Shown piece by piece: positions 14,369 through 22,070 of a DNA stretch of 30,786 nucleotides (positions within the stretch are counted from its first letter, which is position 1; every line of letters starts with the position of its first letter). Source of the stretch: a virus; IMG/VR virus record IMGVR_UViG_3300022752_004063, positions 1 through 30,786 of that record; one strand, written 5' to 3'. The notes beneath the pieces are model-generated. The model was not told where the DNA came from and made no database searches. It saw only the letters and a list, made by a program, of their open reading frames with translations. A program made the position numbers and the translations under genes.

Positions 14369-14953
14369 TTATTTTGGAATGTTTAGATAAAAGTTAAATC
14401 CTAGAATTACTCTTAAAGAATCAATAGTGCTTGCATCCACTGAATGTTTATAGTTGGAATCAAAAAAGTAAGCGGTGTTTTCTGTTGCCGGCAGGAAGAA
14501 ATTATCTTCAAAAGTTATACCTGGATGTCCTTCTTCAGATTGAAGATATAGCACTCCAGAAAATTGACAATACTTTCCGTGACCATGAAGATTGGCATAG
14601 TTGCCTTTGGCATATACAGCCGCCCACATTTCGCTAACATATAATCGATAGCCGTGTTTCAATCCAACAAAATAATTTACTTTATCATTTAAAATGTCTA
14701 TCAACCCGTCTAGTAATTTTGTTTGTTTATGTAAGAAATAATCACTTTGCCAGCAAACTAATTGACCGTTATTTTGGCCTTTTTCGGTTTTATATCGTTC
14801 TGTGATATAATTTAAAATATCTTGTTTGTTATAATTGGAAGGTGGTATTATTGATCCATAAACTTTACAACGGTCTTCATGCTGTACAGTAGCAACATGC
14901 AAAGGCATCTTGTTGGGATAAAGTTTATCTAATGCCAAGGTTTCTAAGTTCAT
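14369..14953 (-). CDS. 2OG-Fe(II) oxygenase-like protein
   Basis: 194 residues, minus strand. NLHGHG with H123 and H125, FSGVLYL, GITFEDN and YFFDSNYKHSV with H170, then R181 before VILGFNF, give the double-stranded beta-helix metal and 2OG sites. It is the first gene of the minus-strand pair; an ATAAATA box on that strand lies 7 nt before its start. Confidence 0.8.
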   Translation of the reverse strand: MNLETLALDKLYPNKMPLHVATVQHEDRCKVYGSIIPPSNYNKQDILNYITERYKTEKGQNNGQLVCWQSDYFLHKQTKLLDGLIDILNDKVNYFVGLKHGYRLYVSEMWAAVYAKGNYANLHGHGKYCQFSGVLYLQSEEGHPGITFEDNFFLPATENTAYFFDSNYKHSVDASTIDSLRVILGFNFYLNIPK

Positions 14954-15115
14954 ACTCGATATTTATGAGTGGTCTTGACTACCTGGAAAAGTTTTTACAT
15001 TCAAAACATAAAAACAATATTAACCGAAACAATAAATATTCTTGACTGTCAAAATTTTATTTCATATAATAAGCTATACTATATAAAAGTGTATTGTTTA
15101 TGTATTCCTTTATAT
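14954..15115. other. divergent intergenic region
   Basis: No gene is seen in these 162 nt. It separates the leftward oxygenase pair from the rightward tRNA and tailoring operon and holds the strong promoter at 15042-15070 plus AATAAATATT at 15031-15040. Confidence 0.6.
15042..15070 (+). promoter_or_regulatory. sigma70-like promoter before tRNA-Ala and tailoring operon
   Basis: TTGACT (15042-15047), a 17-bp spacer and a perfect TATAAT (15065-15070). It precedes tRNA-Ala by about 45 nt and may also serve the genes from 15344. Confidence 0.82.
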
Positions 15116-15191
15116 GGGGGTATAGCTCAGCTGGGAGAGCAGTAGCTTTGCAAGCTAAAGGTCATCGGTTCGATCTCGTTTACCTCCACCA
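15116..15191 (+). tRNA. tRNA-Ala(UGC)
   Basis: Acceptor GGGGGTA/TACCTCC, D-arm TAGCTCAGCTGGGAGAGC, anticodon loop TTTGCAA (anticodon TGC), T-loop TTCGATC, encoded CCA. It closely resembles bacterial tRNA-Ala. Confidence 0.93.
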
Positions 15192-15199
15192 AAATCTAT

Positions 15200-15274
15200 T
15201 CCCTGGTAGCTCAGCGGTAGAGCAGTTGACTGTTAATCCGTTGGTGCGCGGTTCGACTCCGTGAGGGGGCACCA
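15200..15274 (+). tRNA. chimeric tRNA-Asn(GUU), probably defective
   Basis: The 5' half (TCCCTGG acceptor strand, loop CTGTTAA, anticodon GTT) looks like tRNA-Asn, but the last 41 nt (15234-15274) are identical to tRNA-Ile2 at 5572-5612. The acceptor TCCCTGG against AGGGGGC therefore pairs at only three Watson-Crick and one wobble position, and the anticodon stem has a mismatch. A recombination or gene-conversion product is likely; charging and function are doubtful. Confidence 0.7.
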
Positions 15275-15276
15275 AC

Positions 15277-15315
15277 AATACCAAAGTAAATTTTTGGCAA
15301 ATACCAAAGTAAATT
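15277..15315 (+). repeat. 16-bp direct repeat, period 23
   Basis: AATACCAAAGTAAATT occurs at 15277-15292 and again at 15300-15315, just after the chimeric tRNA and before the Shine-Dalgarno of the cupin gene. It may be a slippage duplication or a protein-binding site. Confidence 0.75.
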
Positions 15316-15343
15316 AAATACGTACATTATAAGAGGATTTTAC

Positions 15344-15748
15344 ATGTATCAAGATGATTTAACCCTAACACATAAACTAGATTTAGAAAATGGATTTGTT
15401 GACGCAAGAGGCAAAATTTTACCAATTGTACATGACATTGCTAACGTGCAAATGATTTGGTCTGAAACTGGTGCTATTCGTGCAAACCATTATCATAAGA
15501 CTGATACACATATTTGCTATCTAGTCTCGGGAGATATGGACTATTACTGGCGCAATCACGGAGAAACTAAGATTCATAAAGAACGTATTGTTGCTGGAGA
15601 ACTGTTTAAAACAGGTCCCTTAATCGACCATGAGATGGTATTCACTAGTCCATCTGTTATGGTAGTTGTTAGTGAGCACAAACGTGATGCACTAAGTTAC
15701 GATCAAGACATCGTTAAAATTGATCCATTACACGAACAATATGTTTAA
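15344..15748 (+). CDS. cupin-domain protein of the tailoring operon
   Basis: 134 residues, AGAGG Shine-Dalgarno. NHYHKTDTH provides H49, H51 and H56, LVSGDMDYY is the cupin turn and LIDHEMVF supplies H96. The pattern resembles small sugar-related cupins (FdtA/WxcM or epimerase-like) rather than the oxygenases. Its stop overlaps the next start, placing it as the first gene of the sugar-like operon, so a role on a nucleotide sugar is plausible but unproven. Confidence 0.7.
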   Translation: MYQDDLTLTHKLDLENGFVDARGKILPIVHDIANVQMIWSETGAIRANHYHKTDTHICYLVSGDMDYYWRNHGETKIHKERIVAGELFKTGPLIDHEMVFTSPSVMVVVSEHKRDALSYDQDIVKIDPLHEQYV

Positions 15749-16883
15749 GTACGATGTTTGTAGATGTTGTGGTAATGAAGATATAAAAAGTTTTATATCA
15801 TTACCAGATAGTCCTGTGGCGAATGCCTTATTTGAGCAGCCCAATTATAATAGATATCCTTTGGATTTAAATTATTGCGATGTCTGCGGGCATCTACAAT
15901 TAGATAGTGCGCCTGATCCTGATGTAGTGTTTGAAAGTTACAGATATAGATCGGGAGTTTCTAATTCTTTTAAGTTGCATTTTCAAAATTATGCTCAAAC
16001 AATTTTTACCAATTACAATCTAAATCAAGACAGCAGTATCCTAGAAATCGGTAGCAATGATGGTTATCTGTTGAACCAATTTAAAACTTTAGGCTGCAAG
16101 GTTCAAGGAGTTGAACCTAGTAAATATCTGGCAGACTACTATAAAGAATTCGATATTCCTTTACATTCTGGATTTTTTACCACTGATATAGTTAGTCGTA
16201 ACAAGTGGCAAGAAACATACGACGTTGTCTGTGCAAATAATGTGCTGGCACATATACCAGATACTCATGATGTTATTCAAGGTATTGCAGACAGTCTAAA
16301 AGAAAATGGTTTATTAATTGTAGAATGTGGACATAGAGATGCTATTTTATCAGGTTCGTATTTAGATAATGTATATCACGAACATATTGATTATTATAGT
16401 CCTCACTCTTTTGGAACACTTATCGAGCAGTATAGTTTAATTGTAGAACATGTAGAACTAATTGAATCACATGGTTTAAGTTTTAGGTTAATTGCCAGAA
16501 AGTCTAAAAAAGACTCTATGACATCTTTTGAATCTATCAACTTAGATGAGATGAGAACGAAGGTTAAAGATATCATTAATTCTCGTAAAGAAAAATTAGA
16601 ATCCTTAATACACCAAAGACCATTTGTTGCCTACGGCGCAGCAGCCAAGGCAGTTACCAGTCTTTACAGTCTAGATCTTGTTAATGAAAGATTGGTAGGG
16701 GTTTACGACGACAATGAATTAAAACAGGGTTTTTATTTTCCTGGAACAGATATCTTAATTGAACATCCTAGTAAAATTGATAAAAACAGTCTTGTGGTTG
16801 TAACAGCCTGGAATTTCTTTGATGAAATAAAAAACAAATTAATTGCCAACGGTCACAAAGGAGATATCATCTGTATGCTCTAG
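15741..16883 (+). CDS. SAM-dependent C-methyltransferase (TylCIII/NovU-like)
   Basis: 380 residues from ATG 15741, overlapping the cupin stop. Domains in order: N-terminal zinc-binding region (CRCCG near 7-11, CDVCGH further on), SAM-binding core with motif I ILEIGSNDGYLL, the conserved VYHEHIDYYS, and a C-terminal domain with FVAYGAAAKAVT (Methyltransf_14-like). This three-part layout is that of C-methyltransferases acting on dTDP-4-keto-sugars in antibiotic and surface glycan pathways. The substrate is probably a keto-sugar nucleotide. The stop is TAG. Confidence 0.9.
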   Translation: MFKYDVCRCCGNEDIKSFISLPDSPVANALFEQPNYNRYPLDLNYCDVCGHLQLDSAPDPDVVFESYRYRSGVSNSFKLHFQNYAQTIFTNYNLNQDSSILEIGSNDGYLLNQFKTLGCKVQGVEPSKYLADYYKEFDIPLHSGFFTTDIVSRNKWQETYDVVCANNVLAHIPDTHDVIQGIADSLKENGLLIVECGHRDAILSGSYLDNVYHEHIDYYSPHSFGTLIEQYSLIVEHVELIESHGLSFRLIARKSKKDSMTSFESINLDEMRTKVKDIINSRKEKLESLIHQRPFVAYGAAAKAVTSLYSLDLVNERLVGVYDDNELKQGFYFPGTDILIEHPSKIDKNSLVVVTAWNFFDEIKNKLIANGHKGDIICML

Positions 16884-16912
16884 TATATGGGACGGGGAAA
16901 TGGGCTAGATTA

Positions 16913-17593
16913 TTGGCAAGAAAGATCAAAGAACTTGATTATATTCCTGTTCATATAGGCACAGACTCTACTGTCAGTTTCCTGAAACGAGGATCTATTA
17001 TTGATCTATCTAGTAATATTCCTATTTTTATTGCTTCTAAAACAACTTCTCATTTTGGAGATTTTTTAGAATCCTTAACCTATAATCCAAGTCTGATATT
17101 TGTAGAAAAAGGTTTTAGTACGCAACAGGAAATAGATATAGCAAAAACTATGTCGCAAGGAGTTCCGGTTTATTTTCTCAGTCAGTACAGATTTTCAAAA
17201 GTCATTAATGAATTCATAAATTTGAAATTAGGTATAAAATCTATACACTATGATTGGCAAGTAGAAAATCATGCTGCTCAAGAATGGTTGTATCACATAA
17301 TATCTATTGATAATTACATGAAGCAAACTAACAACACATTGTTCATAAATGATTATGGCAATTATGAGTTGGACAAAATATCAACTATCAATATAGAAAA
17401 AAATATACAGCGATCATGTAAAATATTCTTGAACACTAAAGACGACCAACAATATGTAATTGAAATTGGAAAAAAATCTATTTTAATGGCTGACTCTTCT
17501 ATTTTACTAGAAGTAGAAAACGAAGATTGTTTGTCCTATCAGTTGCAGGAAATTTTAATTAAAAAAGACACAACAAGATTAGAAAGGTTATAA
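16913..17593 (+). CDS. Gfo/Idh/MocA-like oxidoreductase-like protein; start unresolved
   Basis: 226 residues if started at TTG 16913. IFVEKGFS, a run of helix, then PVYFLSQYRFSKV resembles the EKP block and the region after the Rossmann domain in Gfo/Idh/MocA sugar dehydrogenases. The same frame is open upstream and reads VYGTGKWARLLARK, a dinucleotide-binding GxGxxA motif, so the true N-terminus probably includes it. The only candidate start there is CTG 16871, because the nearby ATG codons are in another frame. At about 240 residues it is still shorter than the usual 330-350, so the C-terminal domain looks reduced. Confidence 0.6.
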   Translation: MARKIKELDYIPVHIGTDSTVSFLKRGSIIDLSSNIPIFIASKTTSHFGDFLESLTYNPSLIFVEKGFSTQQEIDIAKTMSQGVPVYFLSQYRFSKVINEFINLKLGIKSIHYDWQVENHAAQEWLYHIISIDNYMKQTNNTLFINDYGNYELDKISTINIEKNIQRSCKIFLNTKDDQQYVIEIGKKSILMADSSILLEVENEDCLSYQLQEILIKKDTTRLERL

Positions 17594-17594
17594 A

Positions 17595-18593
17595 ATGAAA
17601 ATTTTAATATTAGGCTCAGATGGATTTATTGGTTATCATTTAACCAATTCAATTTTATTGGACGATCGCTTCGCACAATATTCAATTGTGGGAATAGACG
17701 CTAATAGAATGAGGACAGATATGTTGCCTAAAAGTTCTAGATTCTCTTTCCATCAAACTAATATTCTTGAATCTAGACCATATGTTGATTCACTAATTCA
17801 AGAAGCAGATGTGATTTTACCCTTAGTAGCAATTGCTACACCAAAGATCTATGTAGAACGTCCTATGGATGTCTTTGAACTAGACTTTGAAGAGAATTTG
17901 AGAATCCTTAAATTATGTCATAAGTTGGGTAAACGTGTTATCTTTCCTAGTACCAGCGAAGTTTATGGAAAAGGTGTTGCACCGTTTGACGAAGAAACGA
18001 CAGACCTTGTCTATGGTCCTATTAAGTATAGCAGATGGATCTATGCCTGTTCCAAACAATTATTAGACAGAGTAGTATTTGCTATGAATCAAAAATCTAA
18101 ATTTAGGTTTACTTTATTTAGGCCTTTCAATTGGGTAGGTCCATATCTAGACAGTTTAGAATCTAGTTCAGAAGGTTCAAGCAGATTGATTACTCAACTT
18201 ATAAACGATGCTAGAATTAAGGGAGAAGTAACCCTAGTAGACGGTGGTCATCAGAAACGCTGTTTTACAGACGTGAGAGACGGAGTAGATGCTCTAAAAC
18301 TTATGATTCTACACGAAGACAAATCCGACGGAAAGATCTATAATGTAGGTAATCCATGGAACAATTTCAGTGTAAGAGAAGTGGCAGTAAAATTAATTGA
18401 TAGGTTACATCAAGAAGGTCTCGCTACAAATGTGCAGATTAAGGTTAAAAGTAGTTCAGACTTTTATGGATCTGGATATGAAGATGTAAGCAATAGAGTT
18501 CCAAGTATCAACAATATTGGCAATGATCTAGGTTGGACTCCCGCTCATACATTTGACAGCAGTCTAGAAAATATTTTAAAATCTTTATCATAG
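17595..18593 (+). CDS. NAD-dependent SDR, ArnA-type UDP-glucuronate decarboxylase homologue
   Basis: 332 residues, an extended SDR. GSDGFIG (7-13) binds NAD; S121-E122 and Y150-x3-K154 form the active site, and R301 in GYEDVSNRVPSI matches the decarboxylase Arg of ArnA. DGGHQKRCFTDVRDG and GKIYNVGNP are strikingly ArnA-like. ArnA's dehydrogenase domain turns UDP-GlcA into UDP-4-keto-pentose in lipid A modification. The formyltransferase domain is absent. It sits between the Gfo/Idh-like and halogenase genes. The stop is TAG. Confidence 0.88.
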   Translation: MKILILGSDGFIGYHLTNSILLDDRFAQYSIVGIDANRMRTDMLPKSSRFSFHQTNILESRPYVDSLIQEADVILPLVAIATPKIYVERPMDVFELDFEENLRILKLCHKLGKRVIFPSTSEVYGKGVAPFDEETTDLVYGPIKYSRWIYACSKQLLDRVVFAMNQKSKFRFTLFRPFNWVGPYLDSLESSSEGSSRLITQLINDARIKGEVTLVDGGHQKRCFTDVRDGVDALKLMILHEDKSDGKIYNVGNPWNNFSVREVAVKLIDRLHQEGLATNVQIKVKSSSDFYGSGYEDVSNRVPSINNIGNDLGWTPAHTFDSSLENILKSLS

Positions 18594-18602
18594 GGATTAA
18601 TA

Positions 18603-19850
18603 ATGCCTAAACTAGCAATTATAGGTAAAGGCACAGCCGGTGCATTATCTATAGGACATTTTTTAAGATACACAGATTGGGAAATAGATTGGTATTTTGA
18701 TCATTCCGTGAAGGCTCAGGCCGTAGGTGAGGCATCTACTCTTACTCTTCCTAACGCACTTTACCAATATTTTGATATTACTATTGAAGAATTACAAAAA
18801 CACCTAGACGGTAACTACAAATATGGAATTAGAAAGAAGAATTGGGGTACAGGCAAAGATTTCTTTCATCATTTTTCTCCACAAGGAAACGTAGCCTATC
18901 ATTTTAACGCAGTAAAACTACAAGAATACGTATTTGATTTTGTTCAGAAGAGTAGGCGTGTAAAAATATTTGATCAACATGTTCATAGTCTAGATTCCAT
19001 AGATGCTGATTACATAATGAATTGTAGTGGTAAACCTAAAGATTTCGAACCTTTTCATATGTCCGAATATATTCCAGTTAACAGTGTTTATGTAACTCAG
19101 TGCTATTGGGATCATCCTACCTTTCAATATTCTTTAACCTATGCTAGAAAATACGGATGGGTTTTTGGTATTCCTCTACAGAATAGGTGTTCAATAGGCT
19201 ATCTTTATAACAACACAATTACCAGTTTGGAAGATGTTAAAGAAGATGTTAAAATAATGTTTGAAGACTTTAACCTTGTTCCAAGCGAAGACACTAATGC
19301 TTTTAGTTTTAATAACTATTATAGAAAAAACAATTTTGAGCAGGACGAAAGAGTTGTCTACAACGGTAATGCCAGTTTCTTTCTAGAACCATTAGAAGCA
19401 ACAAGCATACACTTTATGGAACATATTTTTAGATTAGCATGGGATTTATGGAATGGACGTAGATCTGTAGCAGAATGTAATCAAGGTTATATAAGGTATA
19501 TCACAGCAATAGAACATATGATAGCCAATCATTATTATGCAGGCAGTATTTGGGATAACCAATTTTGGACGATGGCCAAAGAAAAAGGTAAAAATGCTAT
19601 GAATAAATATTCCGAAAATGCTGCATATCAAAATATTTTAGATTGCATGAAAAAGAATAAGAAACAATGTTTAAAAATGCTTATAACTGAATTACCTGCT
19701 GAGTACGGGCAATGGAATGCTCCACAGTTTTATCAAAATTACGAAGGTTTAGGTATTCTTGATAAAGTATTGAATGAGTTTTACATACATCAAATTAGTC
19801 CAATGAGAAACGACATGCTATCAGCATTGAGAGGAAATTACAGTGTCTAA
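18603..19850 (+). CDS. flavin-dependent halogenase (tryptophan-halogenase family)
   Basis: 415 residues. GKGTAGA (8-14) binds FAD, and GEAST (42-46) matches the GEAT block. NYKYGIRKKNW puts K73 at the catalytic Lys position of FDHs (K79 of PrnA/RebH). WVFGIP (186-191) corresponds to the WxWxIP signature, with Phe at the second Trp. A flavin reductase partner is not seen. FDHs oxidise halide to hypohalous acid, which the Lys channels to the substrate. A halogenase from cyanophage Syn10 (VirX1) is known, so the family is established in marine phages; the substrate here is unknown. Confidence 0.9.
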   Translation: MPKLAIIGKGTAGALSIGHFLRYTDWEIDWYFDHSVKAQAVGEASTLTLPNALYQYFDITIEELQKHLDGNYKYGIRKKNWGTGKDFFHHFSPQGNVAYHFNAVKLQEYVFDFVQKSRRVKIFDQHVHSLDSIDADYIMNCSGKPKDFEPFHMSEYIPVNSVYVTQCYWDHPTFQYSLTYARKYGWVFGIPLQNRCSIGYLYNNTITSLEDVKEDVKIMFEDFNLVPSEDTNAFSFNNYYRKNNFEQDERVVYNGNASFFLEPLEATSIHFMEHIFRLAWDLWNGRRSVAECNQGYIRYITAIEHMIANHYYAGSIWDNQFWTMAKEKGKNAMNKYSENAAYQNILDCMKKNKKQCLKMLITELPAEYGQWNAPQFYQNYEGLGILDKVLNEFYIHQISPMRNDMLSALRGNYSV

Positions 19851-19980
19851 GTCAAAAGATAAACAAGAACGTAAGGTAGTATCTAAAAGAACGAGTCAAG
19901 GAGGCAAGTTGCCTAAAACAAGTTCTATGAGCAAACACCAACGCAGGAATTTTAAATCTTATAGGGGACAGGGGAAATAA
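19843..19980 (+). CDS. small basic conserved protein
   Basis: 45 residues from GTG 19843, overlapping the end of the halogenase gene. It is rich in Lys, Arg and Ser, with a C-terminal SKHQRRNFKSYRGQGK pattern that I recall from T4-like marine phage proteins. No domain is recognisable; nucleic-acid or ribosome binding is a guess from charge. It ends 2 nt before the next start. Confidence 0.7.
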   Translation: MSKSKDKQERKVVSKRTSQGGKLPKTSSMSKHQRRNFKSYRGQGK

Positions 19981-19982
19981 TT

Positions 19983-20162
19983 ATGTCTAATGGAGGTAAA
20001 GGTTCTAGTCCACGCCCATTCAGCGTTGATCAAAAGACCTTCGCTGAAAATTGGGGGAAAGTTTTCCGCAACCAAGAAAAATTAGAGGTCACTCCTGAAG
20101 AGGACGAAGCCTGGAAAGAATTAGAAAAAAACTGTCAAAAGAAACAATTATCGCCTCCTTAA
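19983..20162 (+). CDS. small conserved phage protein
   Basis: 59 residues beginning MSNGGKGSSPRPFSV, followed by FAENWGKVF and an acidic helix. Proteins with this start and a short WxxxF motif are common in T4-like cyanophages; their function is not known to me. The stop codon lies inside the tRNA-Thr gene, overlapping it by 10 nt. Confidence 0.75.
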   Translation: MSNGGKGSSPRPFSVDQKTFAENWGKVFRNQEKLEVTPEEDEAWKELEKNCQKKQLSPP

Positions 20163-20226
20163 TTAAATGGTATAACGGTTGATTTGTAATCATCAATTGG
20201 CAGTTCGATTCTGTCAGGGGGCACCA
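20153..20226 (+). tRNA. tRNA-Thr(UGU), copy 2
   Basis: Acceptor GCCTCCT/AGGGGGC, loop TTTGTAA (anticodon TGT), T-loop TTCGATT, encoded CCA. It is very similar to the copy at 350 but has a better anticodon stem (four of five pairs). Its first 10 nt are the 3' end of the preceding CDS. Confidence 0.85.
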
Positions 20227-20231
20227 AAACA

Positions 20232-20669
20232 ATGAAAGAAAAATTTATCAATCTATACATGGATTGGGCTCAACGTGCTGCTGAACTTAGTCACGCCCGA
20301 CGACTTCATGTAGGTGCTGTAATCGTAAAAGATGACACTGTAATAAGTTATGGTTATAATGGTATGCCTGCTGGTTGGGATAACAACTGTGAGTATGAAC
20401 ACTATACACCGGGTACCCCCAATGACTATGAACTCAAAACCCGTCCAGAGGTTCTCCACGCAGAGTCGAACGCCATATCTAAATTAGCCCGTTCCACCAA
20501 TAGCGGTTTGAACGCTGACATGTTTATTACACATAGCCCTTGCCTAGATTGTGCTAAACTGATATACCAATCTGGCATACGAAATGTTTATTATAGAGAT
20601 CATTATCGGGACAGTGCGGGCATAGAATTTTTAACAAAATCAGGTATTGAGGTAAAAATGGTTAAATAG
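20232..20669 (+). CDS. dCMP deaminase
   Basis: 145 residues. The zinc site H76-A-E78 and PC104-L-D-C107 is that of the cytidine/deoxycytidylate deaminase family; the N-terminal block DWAQRAAELSHARRLHVGAVIV and GYNGMPAG are typical of phage dCMP deaminases. It supplies dUMP for dTMP synthesis during replication. It starts 5 nt after tRNA-Thr, so it is probably read from the same transcript. The stop is TAG. Confidence 0.92.
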   Translation: MKEKFINLYMDWAQRAAELSHARRLHVGAVIVKDDTVISYGYNGMPAGWDNNCEYEHYTPGTPNDYELKTRPEVLHAESNAISKLARSTNSGLNADMFITHSPCLDCAKLIYQSGIRNVYYRDHYRDSAGIEFLTKSGIEVKMVK

Positions 20670-20680
20670 GTATATAACTT

Positions 20681-21127
20681 ATGCCTATTATGTTACATCT
20701 AATTAAAGACTATGCAGATAACTTTTTCAATCTAATTAATGAAGATCCTGTACGTCCTCATATACCGCATCATTTAAGAATAGGCAATAACAAGGACATT
20801 TTTGTTTTAGAGCAAGAAAAAACTGCAGAGGCTATTACCTGTGTAAGTTATCAAGTAACTGTACCAGCAAGCGAAATCATGTTATTTGAAACCTGTGATT
20901 TGCCCACGACCGCAGTTTTCTATACCATATGGAGTTACAAAGCAGGAAAGGGACGGCAACTAATTTTAGATAGTGTGAATTATATTTTACAGAACAAACC
21001 GTCTGTAAATAAATTTGTTACCTTAAGTCCAAAAACTGAAATGGCTAGGAAATTCCATCTACGCAATGGCGCTAAAGTCCTAAGAGAAAACAAAGAAACA
21101 ATAAATTATGAGTATGAATTAAAATAA
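20681..21127 (+). CDS. GNAT-like protein
   Basis: 148 residues, 11 nt after the deaminase. WSYKAGKGRQLILDSVNYIL (about 88-107) reads as the acetyl-CoA-binding loop and helix of a GNAT, and MARKFHLRNGAKVL as the C-terminal GNAT block in which a residue-moved RNGA pattern is typical. The loop lacks a full RGxGxG, so binding or activity is uncertain. The intrinsic terminator at 21152 follows. Confidence 0.6.
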   Translation: MPIMLHLIKDYADNFFNLINEDPVRPHIPHHLRIGNNKDIFVLEQEKTAEAITCVSYQVTVPASEIMLFETCDLPTTAVFYTIWSYKAGKGRQLILDSVNYILQNKPSVNKFVTLSPKTEMARKFHLRNGAKVLRENKETINYEYELK

Positions 21128-21151
21128 ACTGCTCGAATTTATATTTCCATG

Positions 21152-21174
21152 AGCAGGTATTACCTGCTTTTTTT
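21152..21174 (+). terminator. intrinsic terminator
   Basis: A 7-bp hairpin AGCAGGT/ACCTGCT with a 3-nt loop (21152-21168) runs directly into seven T (21168-21174). It closes the transcript from the deaminase region and abuts the next promoter. Confidence 0.85.
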
Positions 21175-21175
21175 G

Positions 21176-21204
21176 TTGACTTTTTGTTTAATATATGCTA
21201 AAAT
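21176..21204 (+). promoter_or_regulatory. sigma70-like promoter after the terminator
   Basis: TTGACT (21176-21181), a 17-bp spacer and TAAAAT (21199-21204), beginning 2 nt after the terminator T-run. It would drive the gene starting at 21227. Confidence 0.75.
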
Positions 21205-21226
21205 TAGTCAAGGACTACAATATATC

Positions 21227-21472
21227 ATGAGCGTTATTCATTTAGATAAATTAGGTCAACCTTTAAAACAAGGTGACATTGTGGCTTTCCCTTATCAAAA
21301 TCGTCTACAAATAGGTAGAATAGTTAAAATTAATGCTAAGATGTTAAGAGTTGAAAAGGTTGAAAAAAAGAAGAAATGGGAGCCTGTTGGCTGGAATAAG
21401 TATCCAGAAGATGCTGTTAAGATAGAAGGTCCTCAGGTAACTATGTATCTATTAAAGACATTAGGAGAATAA
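21227..21472 (+). CDS. small KOW/SH3-like conserved protein
   Basis: 81 residues from ATG 21227; a longer in-frame start lies in the terminator and is discounted. GQPLKQGDIVAFPYQNRLQIGRIVKINAK reads as a small beta-barrel of the KOW/SH3 kind (a guess from pattern only). It is basic in the middle and followed 1 nt later by the phosphoesterase. Function unknown. Confidence 0.7.
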   Translation: MSVIHLDKLGQPLKQGDIVAFPYQNRLQIGRIVKINAKMLRVEKVEKKKKWEPVGWNKYPEDAVKIEGPQVTMYLLKTLGE

Positions 21473-21473
21473 A

Positions 21474-22061
21474 ATGCCCACAACTTTCCTTGTGAGCGAT
21501 ACACATTTTGGTCACGAAAAAACCTGTACTGTTTTCAAACGGGCAGATGGCTCACCTCTCCGTCCATTCAAAACTGTTGAAGAAATGGACGAGGAAATGA
21601 TTAAAAGGTGGAATGATCGTGTTCGTCCTAAGGACAAAGTATATCATCTTGGAGATGTCGTAATCAATCGTAAATTCCTCCATGTGCTTGGTAGGCTCAA
21701 TGGTGACAAGGTGCTTATCCGTGGCAATCACGATATATTCAAACTTGAGGACTACACTCCATACTTTAGAGATATTCGTGGATGCCATGTTATGAACGGA
21801 ATGATCTTTACTCATATCCCACTTCATGAAGAAAGTCTTGGACGTTTTGGTACCAATGTCCATGGTCACCTTCATTATAATCGTGTCATGCGAATGGACA
21901 GTTACCTAAGCAAGCCTGTGGTGGATGTCAGATACCATTGTGTTTGTGTAGAACATACTGACTTTGCCCCAATCAGCCTTGAAGAAGTAAATGAACGTAT
22001 AGTCAAAGAGGGCGGAACTGTGGGATTTCGCAATGGTAACGGGCCCATTGAAGTTATGTAG
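21474..22061 (+). CDS. calcineurin-like metallophosphoesterase
   Basis: 195 residues. Metal-binding blocks in order: D9-x-H11 (SDTHFGH), G60-D61, G84-N85-H86-D87, H114 (THIPLH) and H130-G-H132 (VHGHLH). This is the full set of the two-metal phosphoesterase fold, in the short form common in phages. The substrate could be a nucleotide, RNA end or phosphoprotein. It is co-transcribed with 21227. The stop is TAG. Confidence 0.92.
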   Translation: MPTTFLVSDTHFGHEKTCTVFKRADGSPLRPFKTVEEMDEEMIKRWNDRVRPKDKVYHLGDVVINRKFLHVLGRLNGDKVLIRGNHDIFKLEDYTPYFRDIRGCHVMNGMIFTHIPLHEESLGRFGTNVHGHLHYNRVMRMDSYLSKPVVDVRYHCVCVEHTDFAPISLEEVNERIVKEGGTVGFRNGNGPIEVM

Positions 22062-22070
22062 GAGTGAACT

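Noticed and set aside
21149-21226. Hydrophobic N-terminal extension before 21227
   Set aside because: It is encoded by the terminator and promoter, so it is not a signal peptide.
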